From positions 62,001-126,000 of the forward strand of contig JAPOYV010000047.1 of assembly GCA_026706385.1 (NCBI GenBank): 64,000 nt of DNA. Direction: 5' to 3'. The position numbers were made by a program, and so were the translations under genes. A model generated the notes under the pieces. The model did no database searches. It had not been told where the DNA came from and saw only the letters and a program-made list of their open reading frames with translations. Every line of letters begins with the position of its first letter. Positions within the stretch are counted from its first letter, which is position 1. This DNA comes from Gammaproteobacteria bacterium. Lineage in GTDB: Bacteria; Pseudomonadota; Gammaproteobacteria; Pseudomonadales; Azotimanducaceae. Shown piece by piece: positions 1-7,311 of this stretch.

Positions 1-94
1 GCGGCCACCCGTCCTCTCCCCTCGTCGCCGAGACGCACCCCACGACGAGCGCCAAAGCCAGGAAACCGGGGGCGACCCGCCTAGACAGGATCAA
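1..94 (-). CDS. N-terminus of a putative lipoprotein, cut by the left edge
   Basis: A TTG codon at 92-94 opens a frame that runs off the left edge. It begins MILSRRVAPG, continues with a hydrophobic stretch and ends in the lipobox LVVGC about 20 residues in. This is the architecture of a signal-peptidase II substrate, so the product is probably anchored in the outer or inner membrane. A GGAG motif lies about 7 nt before the TTG. The start overlaps the end of the upstream dehydrogenase by 14 bp, which suggests translational coupling in one operon with the dehydrogenase and the amidohydrolase. Only about 31 codons are visible, so function is unknown. The non-ATG start and short length keep confidence moderate. 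Confidence 0.5.
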   Translation of the reverse strand, partial: MILSRRVAPGFLALALVVGCVSATRGEDGWP

Positions 95-1055
95 CGACCC
101 ACTCCGGCGGTTCCCCCCGCGCGATCCGTTCCGCGTTCTCCACGGCGTTTCGAGTCACGCTCACAGTCGACTCCACGGCGCGCGAGCCGAGGTGGGGCGT
201 CAGCACGACGTTGGGCATCGTCACGAGCGGGTTGTCCGCCGCGATCGGCTCGGTCTCCATGACATCGAGGCCCGCGGCGAAGATCTCGCCGGTCTGCAAC
301 GCGTGGATCAGCGCCGCTTCGTCAACCACCGGTCCTCGACAGGTGTTGATGAGCACGGCCGTGGGTTTCATCGCCCGGAACTCGGCCGTGGACACCATGG
401 CGCGCGTCGAAGCATCGAGCGGCACGTGCAGCGAGACGATGTCGGACGTGGTGAAGAGTTCGTCCCGCCCGATGCGCCGCGCGCCGGCTTGGCGCTCGTA
501 GTCGGCGTCGTAGGCGACGACATCGTGATAGACGATCTCGGCGCCCCAAGTCTGCAGACGGCGCGCGACACCGGAGCCGATGTTGCCGAGACCGACGATG
601 CCGATGCGCTTGTCGGTCAGTGTCTGGAAGTCCGTCAACGGGCCGGTGACATCACGCGACCAGCGCCCCGCTCGCACGCTCGCCGCCTGCCGGTCGAGCT
701 TGTGGTTGACCATGAGCAGAAGACCGATGGCGTGCTCCGCCACGCAGGCCGCGTTGCCGCCCCCGCAGTTGGCGACCTGGATGCCGAGGTTCAGGAGCCG
801 TGCCTTGTCGAGACCCTCGGTTCCGGCGCTGAACGTCTGCACCAGCTTGAGGCCTTCGATGCCGGCGGCGATGTCGTTGGTGGCTGGACGGTTCGGCGCG
901 ACGAGCACCTCGGCGCCCGCGCAGGCCGCGTGGATCTCCGCCAGGTCCGCGCGCGGATCGACCCGCTCGAAGACGACGTCGCGCGCCAACGCGTTCATCT
1001 CCTCGACGCGTGTCTGGGCCGCCTCCGGGAGAAGGACAACGGCCTTGGCTCGCAT
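81..1055 (-). CDS. D-2-hydroxyacid dehydrogenase (NAD-binding)
   Basis: This 324-residue protein belongs to the D-isomer-specific 2-hydroxyacid dehydrogenases, which reduce 2-oxoacids to D-2-hydroxyacids with NAD(P)H in the cytoplasm. The NAD-binding GLGNIG motif is at residues 155-160. The substrate arginine lies in NTCRGPVVDEAAL (R240), an acidic pair sits in METEP near 267-269, and the catalytic histidine is in LTPHLG (H288). The length is normal for the family. The open frame extends far upstream, but the ATG at 1055 lies 5 bp after the amidohydrolase stop and begins the family-like sequence, so it is taken as the start. The gene is second in an operon (amidohydrolase, this gene, lipoprotein). 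The substrate cannot be told from sequence. Confidence 0.92.
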   Translation of the reverse strand: MRAKAVVLLPEAAQTRVEEMNALARDVVFERVDPRADLAEIHAACAGAEVLVAPNRPATNDIAAGIEGLKLVQTFSAGTEGLDKARLLNLGIQVANCGGGNAACVAEHAIGLLLMVNHKLDRQAASVRAGRWSRDVTGPLTDFQTLTDKRIGIVGLGNIGSGVARRLQTWGAEIVYHDVVAYDADYERQAGARRIGRDELFTTSDIVSLHVPLDASTRAMVSTAEFRAMKPTAVLINTCRGPVVDEAALIHALQTGEIFAAGLDVMETEPIAADNPLVTMPNVVLTPHLGSRAVESTVSVTRNAVENAERIARGEPPEWVVDPV

Positions 1056-1060
1056 CGGCT

Positions 1061-2233
1061 CTAGCCCGCTGCCGCCTGCATTGCGCCGGGCAGATCCAGT
1101 CTGTAGATCCGCCGCACGTTGTCGCCGAGGACCTTCGCGCGCGCCGAGTCGGGGAGCCGGTCCGCGAAGGCTTTCAGGTCGTCGACCCAGGTATGCGGAT
1201 GATCGGGATGCGGGTAATCGGTCGCCCACATGAAGTTGTCGGCCCCGACGTGGTCGATGATGAACGGTGCCGCCGTCTCGTCCGGGTCGCCGGAGATGAA
1301 GCACTGGCGTTGGAAATATTCGGTTGCGGTCGCCCGTTTGCCGGCCAGGTTCATCGACCGCGTGAATGCGTCCAGCCGATCGAGCATGGCACCGATCCAG
1401 CCCGAACCGGACTCGAGGACGCCGACGCGCAAGTCGGGGAAACGGTCGAGCGTGCCGAGCGCAATGAACGAGATCAGCGCCTGCTGGACGATGGAGCGCA
1501 GCCAGATCATGCCGGCGAAGCCGCCACCCTCGGGTGGCCAGTCGAAGATACCGGCCGCAGGGCCGTGGGGATGGAACGTCGGATGGATGGCGATCGGCAC
1601 GTCGAGTTCGACGCACTTCTTGTAAAGCACGTCGTGGTCCGGATGGCCGTGGATCACCCTGTTGTGGTTGAACGGGTTGACCCAGCCACCCTTGCAGCCG
1701 TCGCGCACCGCGCGCTCGAGTTCAGCGGCCGAGCCCTCGGGGTCGAGAAGCGTCAGCATGGCGATGGGCACCAGGCGACCGCCACTGTCGCGGCAGAAGT
1801 CCGCGATCCAACGGTTGTAGGCCCGCGCGTAGGCGAGACTGATCTCCGGGTCGGTCTCCTCCACTTCCCACAAGAGGCCAATGGTCGGATAGAGCAGCGA
1901 GCAGACCAGGTTCTCCTGGTCCATGAGCTTGAGACGGTCCGCGGCATCGCATGCGCCGAGAGGCATGCTGTCGGCATAGCGGCGGTCCGGGCTCGGCTTC
2001 AAGTCCTCCGAGCCCATCGCGCCCATGATCCCCAGCGAACCTTTGCGAGTGCGCTCCGATGCCTTGCCATTGATCTCGAGGTACTCGAGGCCGTCGTCGT
2101 CAACGCGGATTCGAAGCGCGCGATCCCGATACTTCTCCTCGAGATAGTTCTCCCAAAGATCGGGCGGCTCCAAGACGTGCCCGTCCGCGTCGATCGTGCC
2201 GTCATAGGGGAACCGCTTGATTTCGTATGCCAT
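1061..2233 (-). CDS. Amidohydrolase-2 family metal-dependent hydrolase
   Basis: A 390-residue TIM-barrel hydrolase of the amidohydrolase_2 / ACMSD-like family, which hydrolyses or decarboxylates small carboxylated substrates using one divalent metal. The first strand carries the metal-binding DADGHVLEP motif near residue 15. A second histidine pair lies in HPTFHPHG, and the C-terminal catalytic aspartate is in WATDYPHPD. The start at 2233 is chosen over the ATG at 2266 because GGGAGGG lies about 8 nt upstream and the protein then begins just before the family domain. It is the first gene of an operon with the D-2-hydroxyacid dehydrogenase 5 bp downstream. Relatives are common in degraders of aromatic and polyketide-like compounds, but the actual substrate is unknown. 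Confidence 0.9.
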   Translation of the reverse strand: MAYEIKRFPYDGTIDADGHVLEPPDLWENYLEEKYRDRALRIRVDDDGLEYLEINGKASERTRKGSLGIMGAMGSEDLKPSPDRRYADSMPLGACDAADRLKLMDQENLVCSLLYPTIGLLWEVEETDPEISLAYARAYNRWIADFCRDSGGRLVPIAMLTLLDPEGSAAELERAVRDGCKGGWVNPFNHNRVIHGHPDHDVLYKKCVELDVPIAIHPTFHPHGPAAGIFDWPPEGGGFAGMIWLRSIVQQALISFIALGTLDRFPDLRVGVLESGSGWIGAMLDRLDAFTRSMNLAGKRATATEYFQRQCFISGDPDETAAPFIIDHVGADNFMWATDYPHPDHPHTWVDDLKAFADRLPDSARAKVLGDNVRRIYRLDLPGAMQAAAG

Positions 2234-2365
2234 TGCCAACCCTCCCAAGCTCCGGCCATCGATCATGCAACCGAAGCGGGTTCGTCACAAGCTCCGCAGA
2301 ATCCGTTGGGCGCGCAAGGACGAACTGCTCTAGAGTCCGTCCGTCCGCGTCCACCAAGTCTCATC

Positions 2366-3172
2366 ATGGAACTGATTCGGCAAGAGAGCAACGAATGGGT
2401 CTTCGATGATTCGACCGTCACCCATGCGGTCGACGAGGAGTTCGATGCCGCGCTCGAAGCCGCCGACCAAGGTGACCTCAGGGTCGCCGAGCGAATCGCC
2501 CGTCGTGTCCTCGGCAAGTGTCCAAACCACATCGACGCGTTGCACCACATGGCACTCTGGTTCGGGGAGCGTGGCGATACACTCAATGCGTATGTCCACT
2601 GTCAGGCGGCGGTGGCGATCGGCCTGCAGGCCATCCCGCCAGCTTTCAACTGGAAGCGCAGTCGACTCCGCTGGGGTTACCTCGGAAACCGCCCCTTCAT
2701 GCGCGCGTACCAGGCGCTGGCTCTACACCGGATGGACCAGCAAGCCTGGGACGACGCCATTCTGATCCTCGGTCGCCTCCTCGCGGTCAACCCGAACGAC
2801 AACCAAGGCGTGAGGTACGAGCTTCCGCAATGCTGGTTCGAAACCGGCGACGTCGACGCCGTCGTCGATCACTGTCGCGCCCACCGAACTGACAGCAGTC
2901 CGTTCATCCGCTATACGAACGCTCTCGCGCTAGCCATGGCAGACCGGAGCCCGGAAGCACGCGAGGCGCTAGAGAGTGCGATTCGCAGTTCTCCGCTGGT
3001 CGCCCGGGAACTGCTCGCCAAGAGGCATCCCGAGCCCGACGACGGCTTCCCCGGCAGTTACGTCGTCGGCGGCCCTTCGGAAGCCTGGGTGTATTGGGAC
3101 GCCTATGGAACGTTCTGGCGGCGGTCGAAGGACGCGATGAAGCTACTACGGGAGTTGGCGAGCGTCGCCTAG
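2366..3172 (+). CDS. TPR-repeat protein of unknown function
   Basis: A 268-residue soluble protein built from helical tetratricopeptide-like repeats. Repeats are recognisable around residues 28-60 (AERIARRVLGKCPNHIDAL) and 115-150 (WDDAILILGRLLAVNPNDN). The NPNDNQGVRY motif also occurs in many TPR proteins of the ST7 / SEC-C-associated type, where it forms one repeat turn. There is no signal peptide or membrane segment, so it is probably cytoplasmic and acts by protein contact. The ATG at 2366 precedes the first conserved residues. It is divergent from the amidohydrolase operon and converges on the broken dehydrogenase gene downstream. No partner can be inferred. Confidence 0.75.
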   Translation: MELIRQESNEWVFDDSTVTHAVDEEFDAALEAADQGDLRVAERIARRVLGKCPNHIDALHHMALWFGERGDTLNAYVHCQAAVAIGLQAIPPAFNWKRSRLRWGYLGNRPFMRAYQALALHRMDQQAWDDAILILGRLLAVNPNDNQGVRYELPQCWFETGDVDAVVDHCRAHRTDSSPFIRYTNALALAMADRSPEAREALESAIRSSPLVARELLAKRHPEPDDGFPGSYVVGGPSEAWVYWDAYGTFWRRSKDAMKLLRELASVA

Positions 3173-3194
3173 CAGGGCACCACCGCACTCGCCT

Positions 3195-4295
3195 TCACGG
3201 CAGCCGCGCCACGATTTCCGGCTCCGCCGGCTGCATATGCCACGGCGGCAGACCCTGCGCCATGGCTTCGAGGTCGTCCGCGACCATCCGCCCGATCAGG
3301 TTCGAGTCACCTTCGATGCTGCCGGCGCGATGGGCGGACAAGACCACGTTCGGCGCGCTGCGGATAGGGTGGTCGGCGGGCACCGGCTCCTCCGGGAAGA
3401 CGTCGATCGCGGCGCGGAAACGACCGGCGTGCAGCAGTTCCGTCAACGCCCCAAAGCCGGGTCCGGCACCTCGCTTGCGCTCGGCGCCGGCTCCGCCTCC
3501 GGCCCAAGGCCACGCCGACCCCGCATGAAACAAGCGCCGCCGCTCGCTGCGCTCGCTCTGGCATTTGTTTCATCCGAGGGGTCGAAGTCGACCACGTGAG
3601 CTCGGCTCATCAGCACGAACACCGCGTCGGGGCGGATCAGTTCCAGCATCGCGCGATCGATCTCGGCCTTGTTTTCGACGGAAGGGATCGCGAGGACGAA
3701 GATGACCCGGGCCTGGGACAGCAATTCGAAGAGCGGCATCGGCTCGACGCCCTGGTCTTTGAGGTACGCCTCCGTGCGCCAGGGGTCGTAGGCCACCAGG
3801 CGACAACCGAAAGGCTCGATGAGCGGCTTCAAGCACTGGGCGAGGCCGCCGAAGCCGATGAACCCCACCGTTTCGCCGTACAGCGTGAACGTCCCCACGT
3901 TGCCGGGCCACAGGTACTTCTCCCCGCCGGCGCGGAACGCCTCGTGCCCGGCGGTGATCTCCCGGGCCGCGTCGATGGCGAGGCCCAACGCCATCTCGGC
4001 GACCATGGGTCCGAAGGCTGGCGCGCAACTCAAGACCCGGATGCCCTTTGCGCGGCAAGCGTCGTAGTCGACGGCGGCCGGGCTCGGATGGCGGCCGCCG
4101 ACTTCCAAGATCGCGCGCAGCTTCGGACACTGGCTCACCTCGCCGTAGCGCCAACGCGTGGTGACCACCGCGAAGGCGTCGGCGCGGTGCTGCTCGAACA
4201 TCCCCTCCGGCATCAGTTCGTCCCGCGAGATCGTCGGGGTGGAATATCTCCGCCATGCGGCGGAAGTTCGGGTCGAGGATGACCTTTTTGGCCAT
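3195..4295 (-). pseudogene. Broken D-2-hydroxyacid dehydrogenase with a palindromic insertion
   Basis: Three reading frames together encode one D-2-hydroxyacid dehydrogenase. The N-terminus (MAKKVILDPNFRRMAEIFHP) starts at 4295. Near 4225-4240 the coding frame shifts, and the following sequence appears to lack some residues expected in the family, suggesting a small deletion. The middle carries the Rossmann motif GFIGFGGLAQ. After VVDFD at 3581-3583 the frame enters a 131-bp insertion (3450-3580) and then hits TGA. The true continuation, ALTELLHAGRFRAAIDVFPEEP, resumes in another frame at 3449 and runs to 3195. Since 131 is not a multiple of three, the insertion also shifts the frame. Two independent lesions make loss of function likely. 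Sequencing error could explain the first lesion but not the insertion. Confidence 0.85.
3450..3580 (-). repeat. Palindromic dispersed element, copy A (inside a gene)
   Basis: This 131-bp segment interrupts the dehydrogenase between VVDFD and ALTELL. It opens with a hairpin whose 9-bp perfect arms lie at 3525-3533 and 3565-3573 (ATGAAACAA and its complement) around a 31-nt loop. A GC-rich conserved core follows. On the minus strand the core beginning GCGGGGTCGGCGTGGC is identical over about 29 bp to copy B at 53101-53242, and similarity continues into the motif ccggac-cggct-tggg at the end. It encodes no protein of its own and resembles, in principle, the small palindromic elements that insert into coding genes in Rickettsia. 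Confidence 0.8.
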
Positions 4296-4390
4296 GGCGG
4301 TTCCGGCAGGAGGCTTCCCTGAGAGGCTATCAACCCACCCTCTGCGTTGCGATACTCGGTGGCAAACGAAACACCTTCTGGAGGAGTGGC

Positions 4391-4795
4391 ATGCTCGATT
4401 TCGGCGGACTCAACTGGTGGGCCATCATCGTGGCCACGGCCGCGGCCTTCGCGTTGGGCGCCCTGTGGTACGGCCCGATGTTCGGCAAGGCCTGGGTCGC
4501 GGCGCTCGGCAAGACGGAGGACGAGATCCAGCCGTCGCCGGAACCGTTCATCGTGAGCGCTGTCGCGGCGCTGGTCACCTGCGTCGTGGTGGCGGCCTTG
4601 ATGCACGGGCTGCAAATGACGGGGTTGATCACCGGCATCGTGTTCGGCTTGATCACCGGCGTCGGCTTCATCGCGACGTCGATGGCATCGGACAGCGCAT
4701 TTTGCGGCTGGGGCTGGAAGCTCTGGGGCATCCAAGCGGGTTACCGCGTCACGTATTCGGCGCTGATGGGCGGCGTAATCGGGATCTGGCCCTAG
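4391..4795 (+). CDS. DUF1761 family membrane protein
   Basis: A 134-residue protein with four hydrophobic segments (about residues 8-28, 50-70, 75-95 and 112-132), matching the size and pattern of the DUF1761 family of small inner-membrane proteins of unknown function. The N-terminal signature LNWWAIIVATAAAFALGALW, followed by a WYGPMFGKAW-like element, is typical of the family. A GAGGAG ribosome-binding site lies 4 nt before the ATG. It is divergent from the broken dehydrogenase. The stop lies only about 6 bp before the first hipBA operator, so transcription reading through this gene would enter the hip module. Confidence 0.85.
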   Translation: MLDFGGLNWWAIIVATAAAFALGALWYGPMFGKAWVAALGKTEDEIQPSPEPFIVSAVAALVTCVVVAALMHGLQMTGLITGIVFGLITGVGFIATSMASDSAFCGWGWKLWGIQAGYRVTYSALMGGVIGIWP

Positions 4796-4801
4796 CCCAG
4801 A

Positions 4802-4915
4802 TTCCCGTACGGGAATGCATCAGGCCCAGCCCTGCTTTGTGCAGACCGAAGTTCCCGTACAGGAACTCGACGCTTGCCTATCGTTGACCCGATCCATATT
4901 ATTCCCGTACAGGAA
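4802..4915 (+). promoter_or_regulatory. Three hipBA-type operators at 50-bp spacing
   Basis: Three near-identical 14-bp palindromes lie at 4802-4815 (TTCCCGTACGGGAA, perfect), 4852-4865 and 4902-4915 (both TTCCCGTACAGGAA). Their starts are exactly 50 bp apart. They sit directly upstream of a HipB-like repressor, and the last one overlaps the predicted -10 box and transcription start. Multiple operators bound by HipB dimers and HipA-HipB complexes are the known mode of autoregulation for hipBA. The equal spacing suggests cooperative binding or looping. Confidence 0.85.
4874..4902 (+). promoter_or_regulatory. Predicted hipBA promoter
   Basis: A sigma-70-like pair fits TTGCCT at 4874-4879 and TATTAT at 4897-4902, with a 17-bp spacer. 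The -35 box lies between operators 2 and 3, and the -10 box abuts operator 3, so a bound repressor would block polymerase. Predicted initiation near 4909 leaves a leader of roughly 27 nt before hipB. Confidence 0.6.
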
Positions 4916-4935
4916 CATCGGAGCGGAACCACCGA

Positions 4936-5154
4936 ATGGTCGCCTCGCCTCGCCAGATCGGCAGCACAGTCAAGGCCGCCCGCAACGCGTTGGGCGCAAC
5001 CCAGCGGCAATTGGCCCTCGCGGCCGGCACGGGGTTGCGCTTCGTCATCGATCTGGAGCGGGGCAAGGCCACCTGTGAAATCGGCAAGACGCTGGACGTT
5101 CTGAACGCACTTGGTGTCCGGGTGATCCTCGAGGCCCCTGTCGACGCGGCTTGA
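4936..5154 (+). CDS. hipB: HipB-like antitoxin, XRE-type DNA-binding repressor
   Basis: A 72-residue helix-turn-helix protein. The XRE fold is visible around IGSTVKAARNALGATQRQLA (residues 8-27), with the recognition helix in AAGTGLRFVIDLERGK (29-44), and the C-terminus ends with the short beta-strand LGVRVILEAP typical of HipB. Its role is to neutralise HipA and to repress the operon at the palindromes immediately upstream. The size is close to E. coli HipB (88 residues), shorter at the tail. The stop is 4 bp before hipA, the classic antitoxin-first order. The ATG at 4936 is preceded by a weak purine-rich site. Confidence 0.9.
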   Translation: MVASPRQIGSTVKAARNALGATQRQLALAAGTGLRFVIDLERGKATCEIGKTLDVLNALGVRVILEAPVDAA

Positions 5155-5158
5155 TCCA

Positions 5159-6394
5159 ATGCGGACGTTGGACGCCTACCTGCATGCCAACCTGGCTGGT
5201 CATCTGACCCTGCGTGGCAGCGGCCGGATGGTCTTCCAGTACGCTGAGTCGTGGCTGGACGACCCACAGGCGGTGGCACTCTCACACTCGCTGCCATTAC
5301 GCCGTGAACCGTTCCCGCAGCGCCTTTGCGCGCCCTTCTTCGGCGGTGTGCTGCCGGAAGGCAACAGCCGCGCGACTCTCGCCCGGCTGATCGGAATCAG
5401 CCTAGAGAACGACTTCGCCCTTCTCGAGGCGATCGGCGGCGAATGCGCGGGCGCGGTCTGCCTGCTTCCGTCCGGCCGCCACCCCGACGAGTTGGTGCAG
5501 GAGCTGCGCCCGTTGCGACCCGCGGAAATCGGGAACCTGCTGGCCGAGTTGCCGCGGCGACCGCTGCTGGCCGGCACGGACGGCTACCGCATGTCGCTTG
5601 CCGGAGCCCAGCACAAGATCGCCTTGGCGGTCGACGGCGACGACTACTTCCTGCCGTTAGGCGCTGCGCCGAGCACGCACATCCTTAAGCCCGCGATGCC
5701 GGAATACGAAGGCGTCGTCTTCAACGAGGCCTTTTGCCTCGACCTGGCGGGGGCATGCGGGCTGACCGTGCCGACATGCGCGGTCAAGGAAAGCTCCGGC
5801 GTCGACTACCTTCTCGTTGAGCGCTTCGACCGCGAGTCCGTAGACGGTGAAACTCGCCGAGTCCACCAGGAGGACTTCTGCCAGGCCTTGGGCGTTCGCT
5901 CCGAGGTCAAGTACCAAAGCGAGGGCGGGCCGGGACTCCCCCAATGCTTCACGCTCGTGCGCAGCGTATCCGCCGCACCGGTGATCGACATCGGGCGGCT
6001 TCTGGATGCCGTGCTGTTCAATACGGTGATCGGCAACCACGACGCTCACGCCAAGAACTTCGCATGGCTGCGCCACTGCAACGGGCGCGTTCGCATGGCC
6101 CCGCTCTACGACATCGTCTGCACGGTCGCCTATGCCGCGCTGACCTCGCGCATGGCGATGCGCATCGGGCGCGCTCGCGAGTCGGATCGCGTCGGGCAGC
6201 CAGACCTTCAACGGCTCGCCAAGGACTGCGGCCTGAACCCGTCTCTCGTCGTGCAACGCGCGAGGGAACTTACCGAGACAGTCATCCACGCCGTCGACCG
6301 GGTCGCGGCGCCCCACGCCGCATCAAGGCAAGCCGCCGCGGCCGTCAAGCGCCGCGGCGAGCAACTCGCCCGGCGGCTCCACCGCGCCGCGTGA
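5159..6394 (+). CDS. hipA: HipA-family serine/threonine kinase toxin
   Basis: A 411-residue HipA-like kinase. The N-terminal HipA_N/couple domain covers residues 1-110 and includes FFGGVLPEGNSR. A glycine/serine-rich loop in MSLAGAQHK (145-153) contains S146, aligned with the autophosphorylated loop serine of HipA. ATP-binding K177 lies in THILKPAMP. The catalytic loop IGNHDAHAKN (291-300) contains D295 and N300, and the metal-binding aspartate is D318 in LYDIV. All core kinase residues are present, so it is probably active. E. coli HipA phosphorylates glutamyl-tRNA synthetase and causes growth arrest; the target here is unknown. The stop overlaps the GTG start of the downstream acyltransferase, which is unusual for a toxin-antitoxin operon. 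Confidence 0.93.
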   Translation: MRTLDAYLHANLAGHLTLRGSGRMVFQYAESWLDDPQAVALSHSLPLRREPFPQRLCAPFFGGVLPEGNSRATLARLIGISLENDFALLEAIGGECAGAVCLLPSGRHPDELVQELRPLRPAEIGNLLAELPRRPLLAGTDGYRMSLAGAQHKIALAVDGDDYFLPLGAAPSTHILKPAMPEYEGVVFNEAFCLDLAGACGLTVPTCAVKESSGVDYLLVERFDRESVDGETRRVHQEDFCQALGVRSEVKYQSEGGPGLPQCFTLVRSVSAAPVIDIGRLLDAVLFNTVIGNHDAHAKNFAWLRHCNGRVRMAPLYDIVCTVAYAALTSRMAMRIGRARESDRVGQPDLQRLAKDCGLNPSLVVQRARELTETVIHAVDRVAAPHAASRQAAAAVKRRGEQLARRLHRAA

Positions 6395-7287
6395 GCAAGG
6401 CACAGCCATGGGCCGCCCACCTCGCGGTCGCCGTCTTTCGCGCCTTCTGCTGGCTCCTGTACCCCCTGTCGATCGGCGCGCTGCGACGGATCGGCAGCGT
6501 GGCCGGACGGATCACGTTCCTGCTCAACGGCCGCGCGGTCCGCACGACGCGCATCAACCTCGCCATCGCCTATCCGGATCAGTCCGATGCCTGGCGCGAG
6601 CGGCTCGCCCGGGACAGCATCCGCCACACCGCCATGATCGTCCTCGAGGCGGTCGCGATGTGGACCTGGCCGCTTGAGCGCCTCGCGGCCTTGATCAAGC
6701 ACGTCGAGGGCGAGCAGCTGCTGCGCGACCGTCCCTCTGACCGTGGCCTGATCGTGATGCCGCTGCACCTCGGCAACTGGGAATTCATCGGCTACTACCT
6801 GAACACCGTCGCGCCCTTGGCGCCGCTGTACGAAAAGCCGAAGTCCGCCATCGTCGACGCCGCGTTGCGCTCTGCGCGGGCCCGTCACGGGAACCGGTCG
6901 GCGCCAGATACGGTGAGCGGTCTCCGGCAGTTGCTGAAGGTGCTCCGCGACGGCGGCATGGTCGCGGTGTTGCCGGACCAGGTACCGATCGTCGGCAGTG
7001 GTGTGGCCGCATCGTTTTTCGGCCGCAAGGCGTTCACCATGACGCTCGTGGCCAAGCTGCTGCAGCGTGTTGATGCCGACATCGTCTTCGGCAACGCCAT
7101 TCGCGTCGAGGGCGGCTTCGCGATCCACATCGAGACCATGGACGATGCGATCCGCGACGGGGACGCGTCCGTCAGCGTCGCCGCGATGAACGCCGCCATC
7201 GAAGCCCTGGTAAGGCGCCAGCCCGAACAGTATCAGTGGGAGTACAAGCGCTTCCGGTTCCCCCGCCAGCCGAACATCTACCGCTGA
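6391..7287 (+). CDS. Lipid A biosynthesis-type lauroyl/myristoyl acyltransferase (LpxL/HtrB family)
   Basis: A 298-residue membrane-anchored acyltransferase. The N-terminus has a hydrophobic anchor (AAHLAVAVFRAFCWLLYPL), and the catalytic HX4E motif is HLGNWE at residues 126-131. LPDQVP and an Arg/Lys-rich C-terminus follow, as in LpxL/LpxM enzymes that add secondary acyl chains to lipid A on the inner leaflet of the inner membrane. The length of about 300 is normal. Translation probably begins at GTG 6391, whose TG is shared with the hipA stop TGA. No ATG occurs until well inside the domain, so coupling to hipA is the simplest reading. Related enzymes also acylate other lipids, so lipid A is the likely but unproved substrate. 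Confidence 0.88.
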   Translation: MSKAQPWAAHLAVAVFRAFCWLLYPLSIGALRRIGSVAGRITFLLNGRAVRTTRINLAIAYPDQSDAWRERLARDSIRHTAMIVLEAVAMWTWPLERLAALIKHVEGEQLLRDRPSDRGLIVMPLHLGNWEFIGYYLNTVAPLAPLYEKPKSAIVDAALRSARARHGNRSAPDTVSGLRQLLKVLRDGGMVAVLPDQVPIVGSGVAASFFGRKAFTMTLVAKLLQRVDADIVFGNAIRVEGGFAIHIETMDDAIRDGDASVSVAAMNAAIEALVRRQPEQYQWEYKRFRFPRQPNIYR

Positions 7288-7311
7288 GCAAGCTCAGCCG
7301 ACGAGCAACGC

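Noticed and set aside
192-1064. Long plus-strand open frames opposite the D-2-hydroxyacid dehydrogenase
   Set aside because: They are antisense shadows in GC-rich DNA: low complexity, rich in Arg/Gly, no family motifs and no ribosome-binding sites.
1010-2365. Upstream extension of the TPR protein frame
   Set aside because: The added 450 residues run antisense through the amidohydrolase and show no repeat pattern; the ATG at 2366 starts the real protein.
3443-3583. A native C-terminal extension of the dehydrogenase
   Set aside because: The segment matches the repeat at 53101-53242 and not the family, and the true C-terminus continues in another frame.
5944-6390. N-terminal extension of the acyltransferase
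   Set aside because: It overlaps hipA in another frame and is Arg-rich shadow sequence; GTG 6391 is the plausible start.
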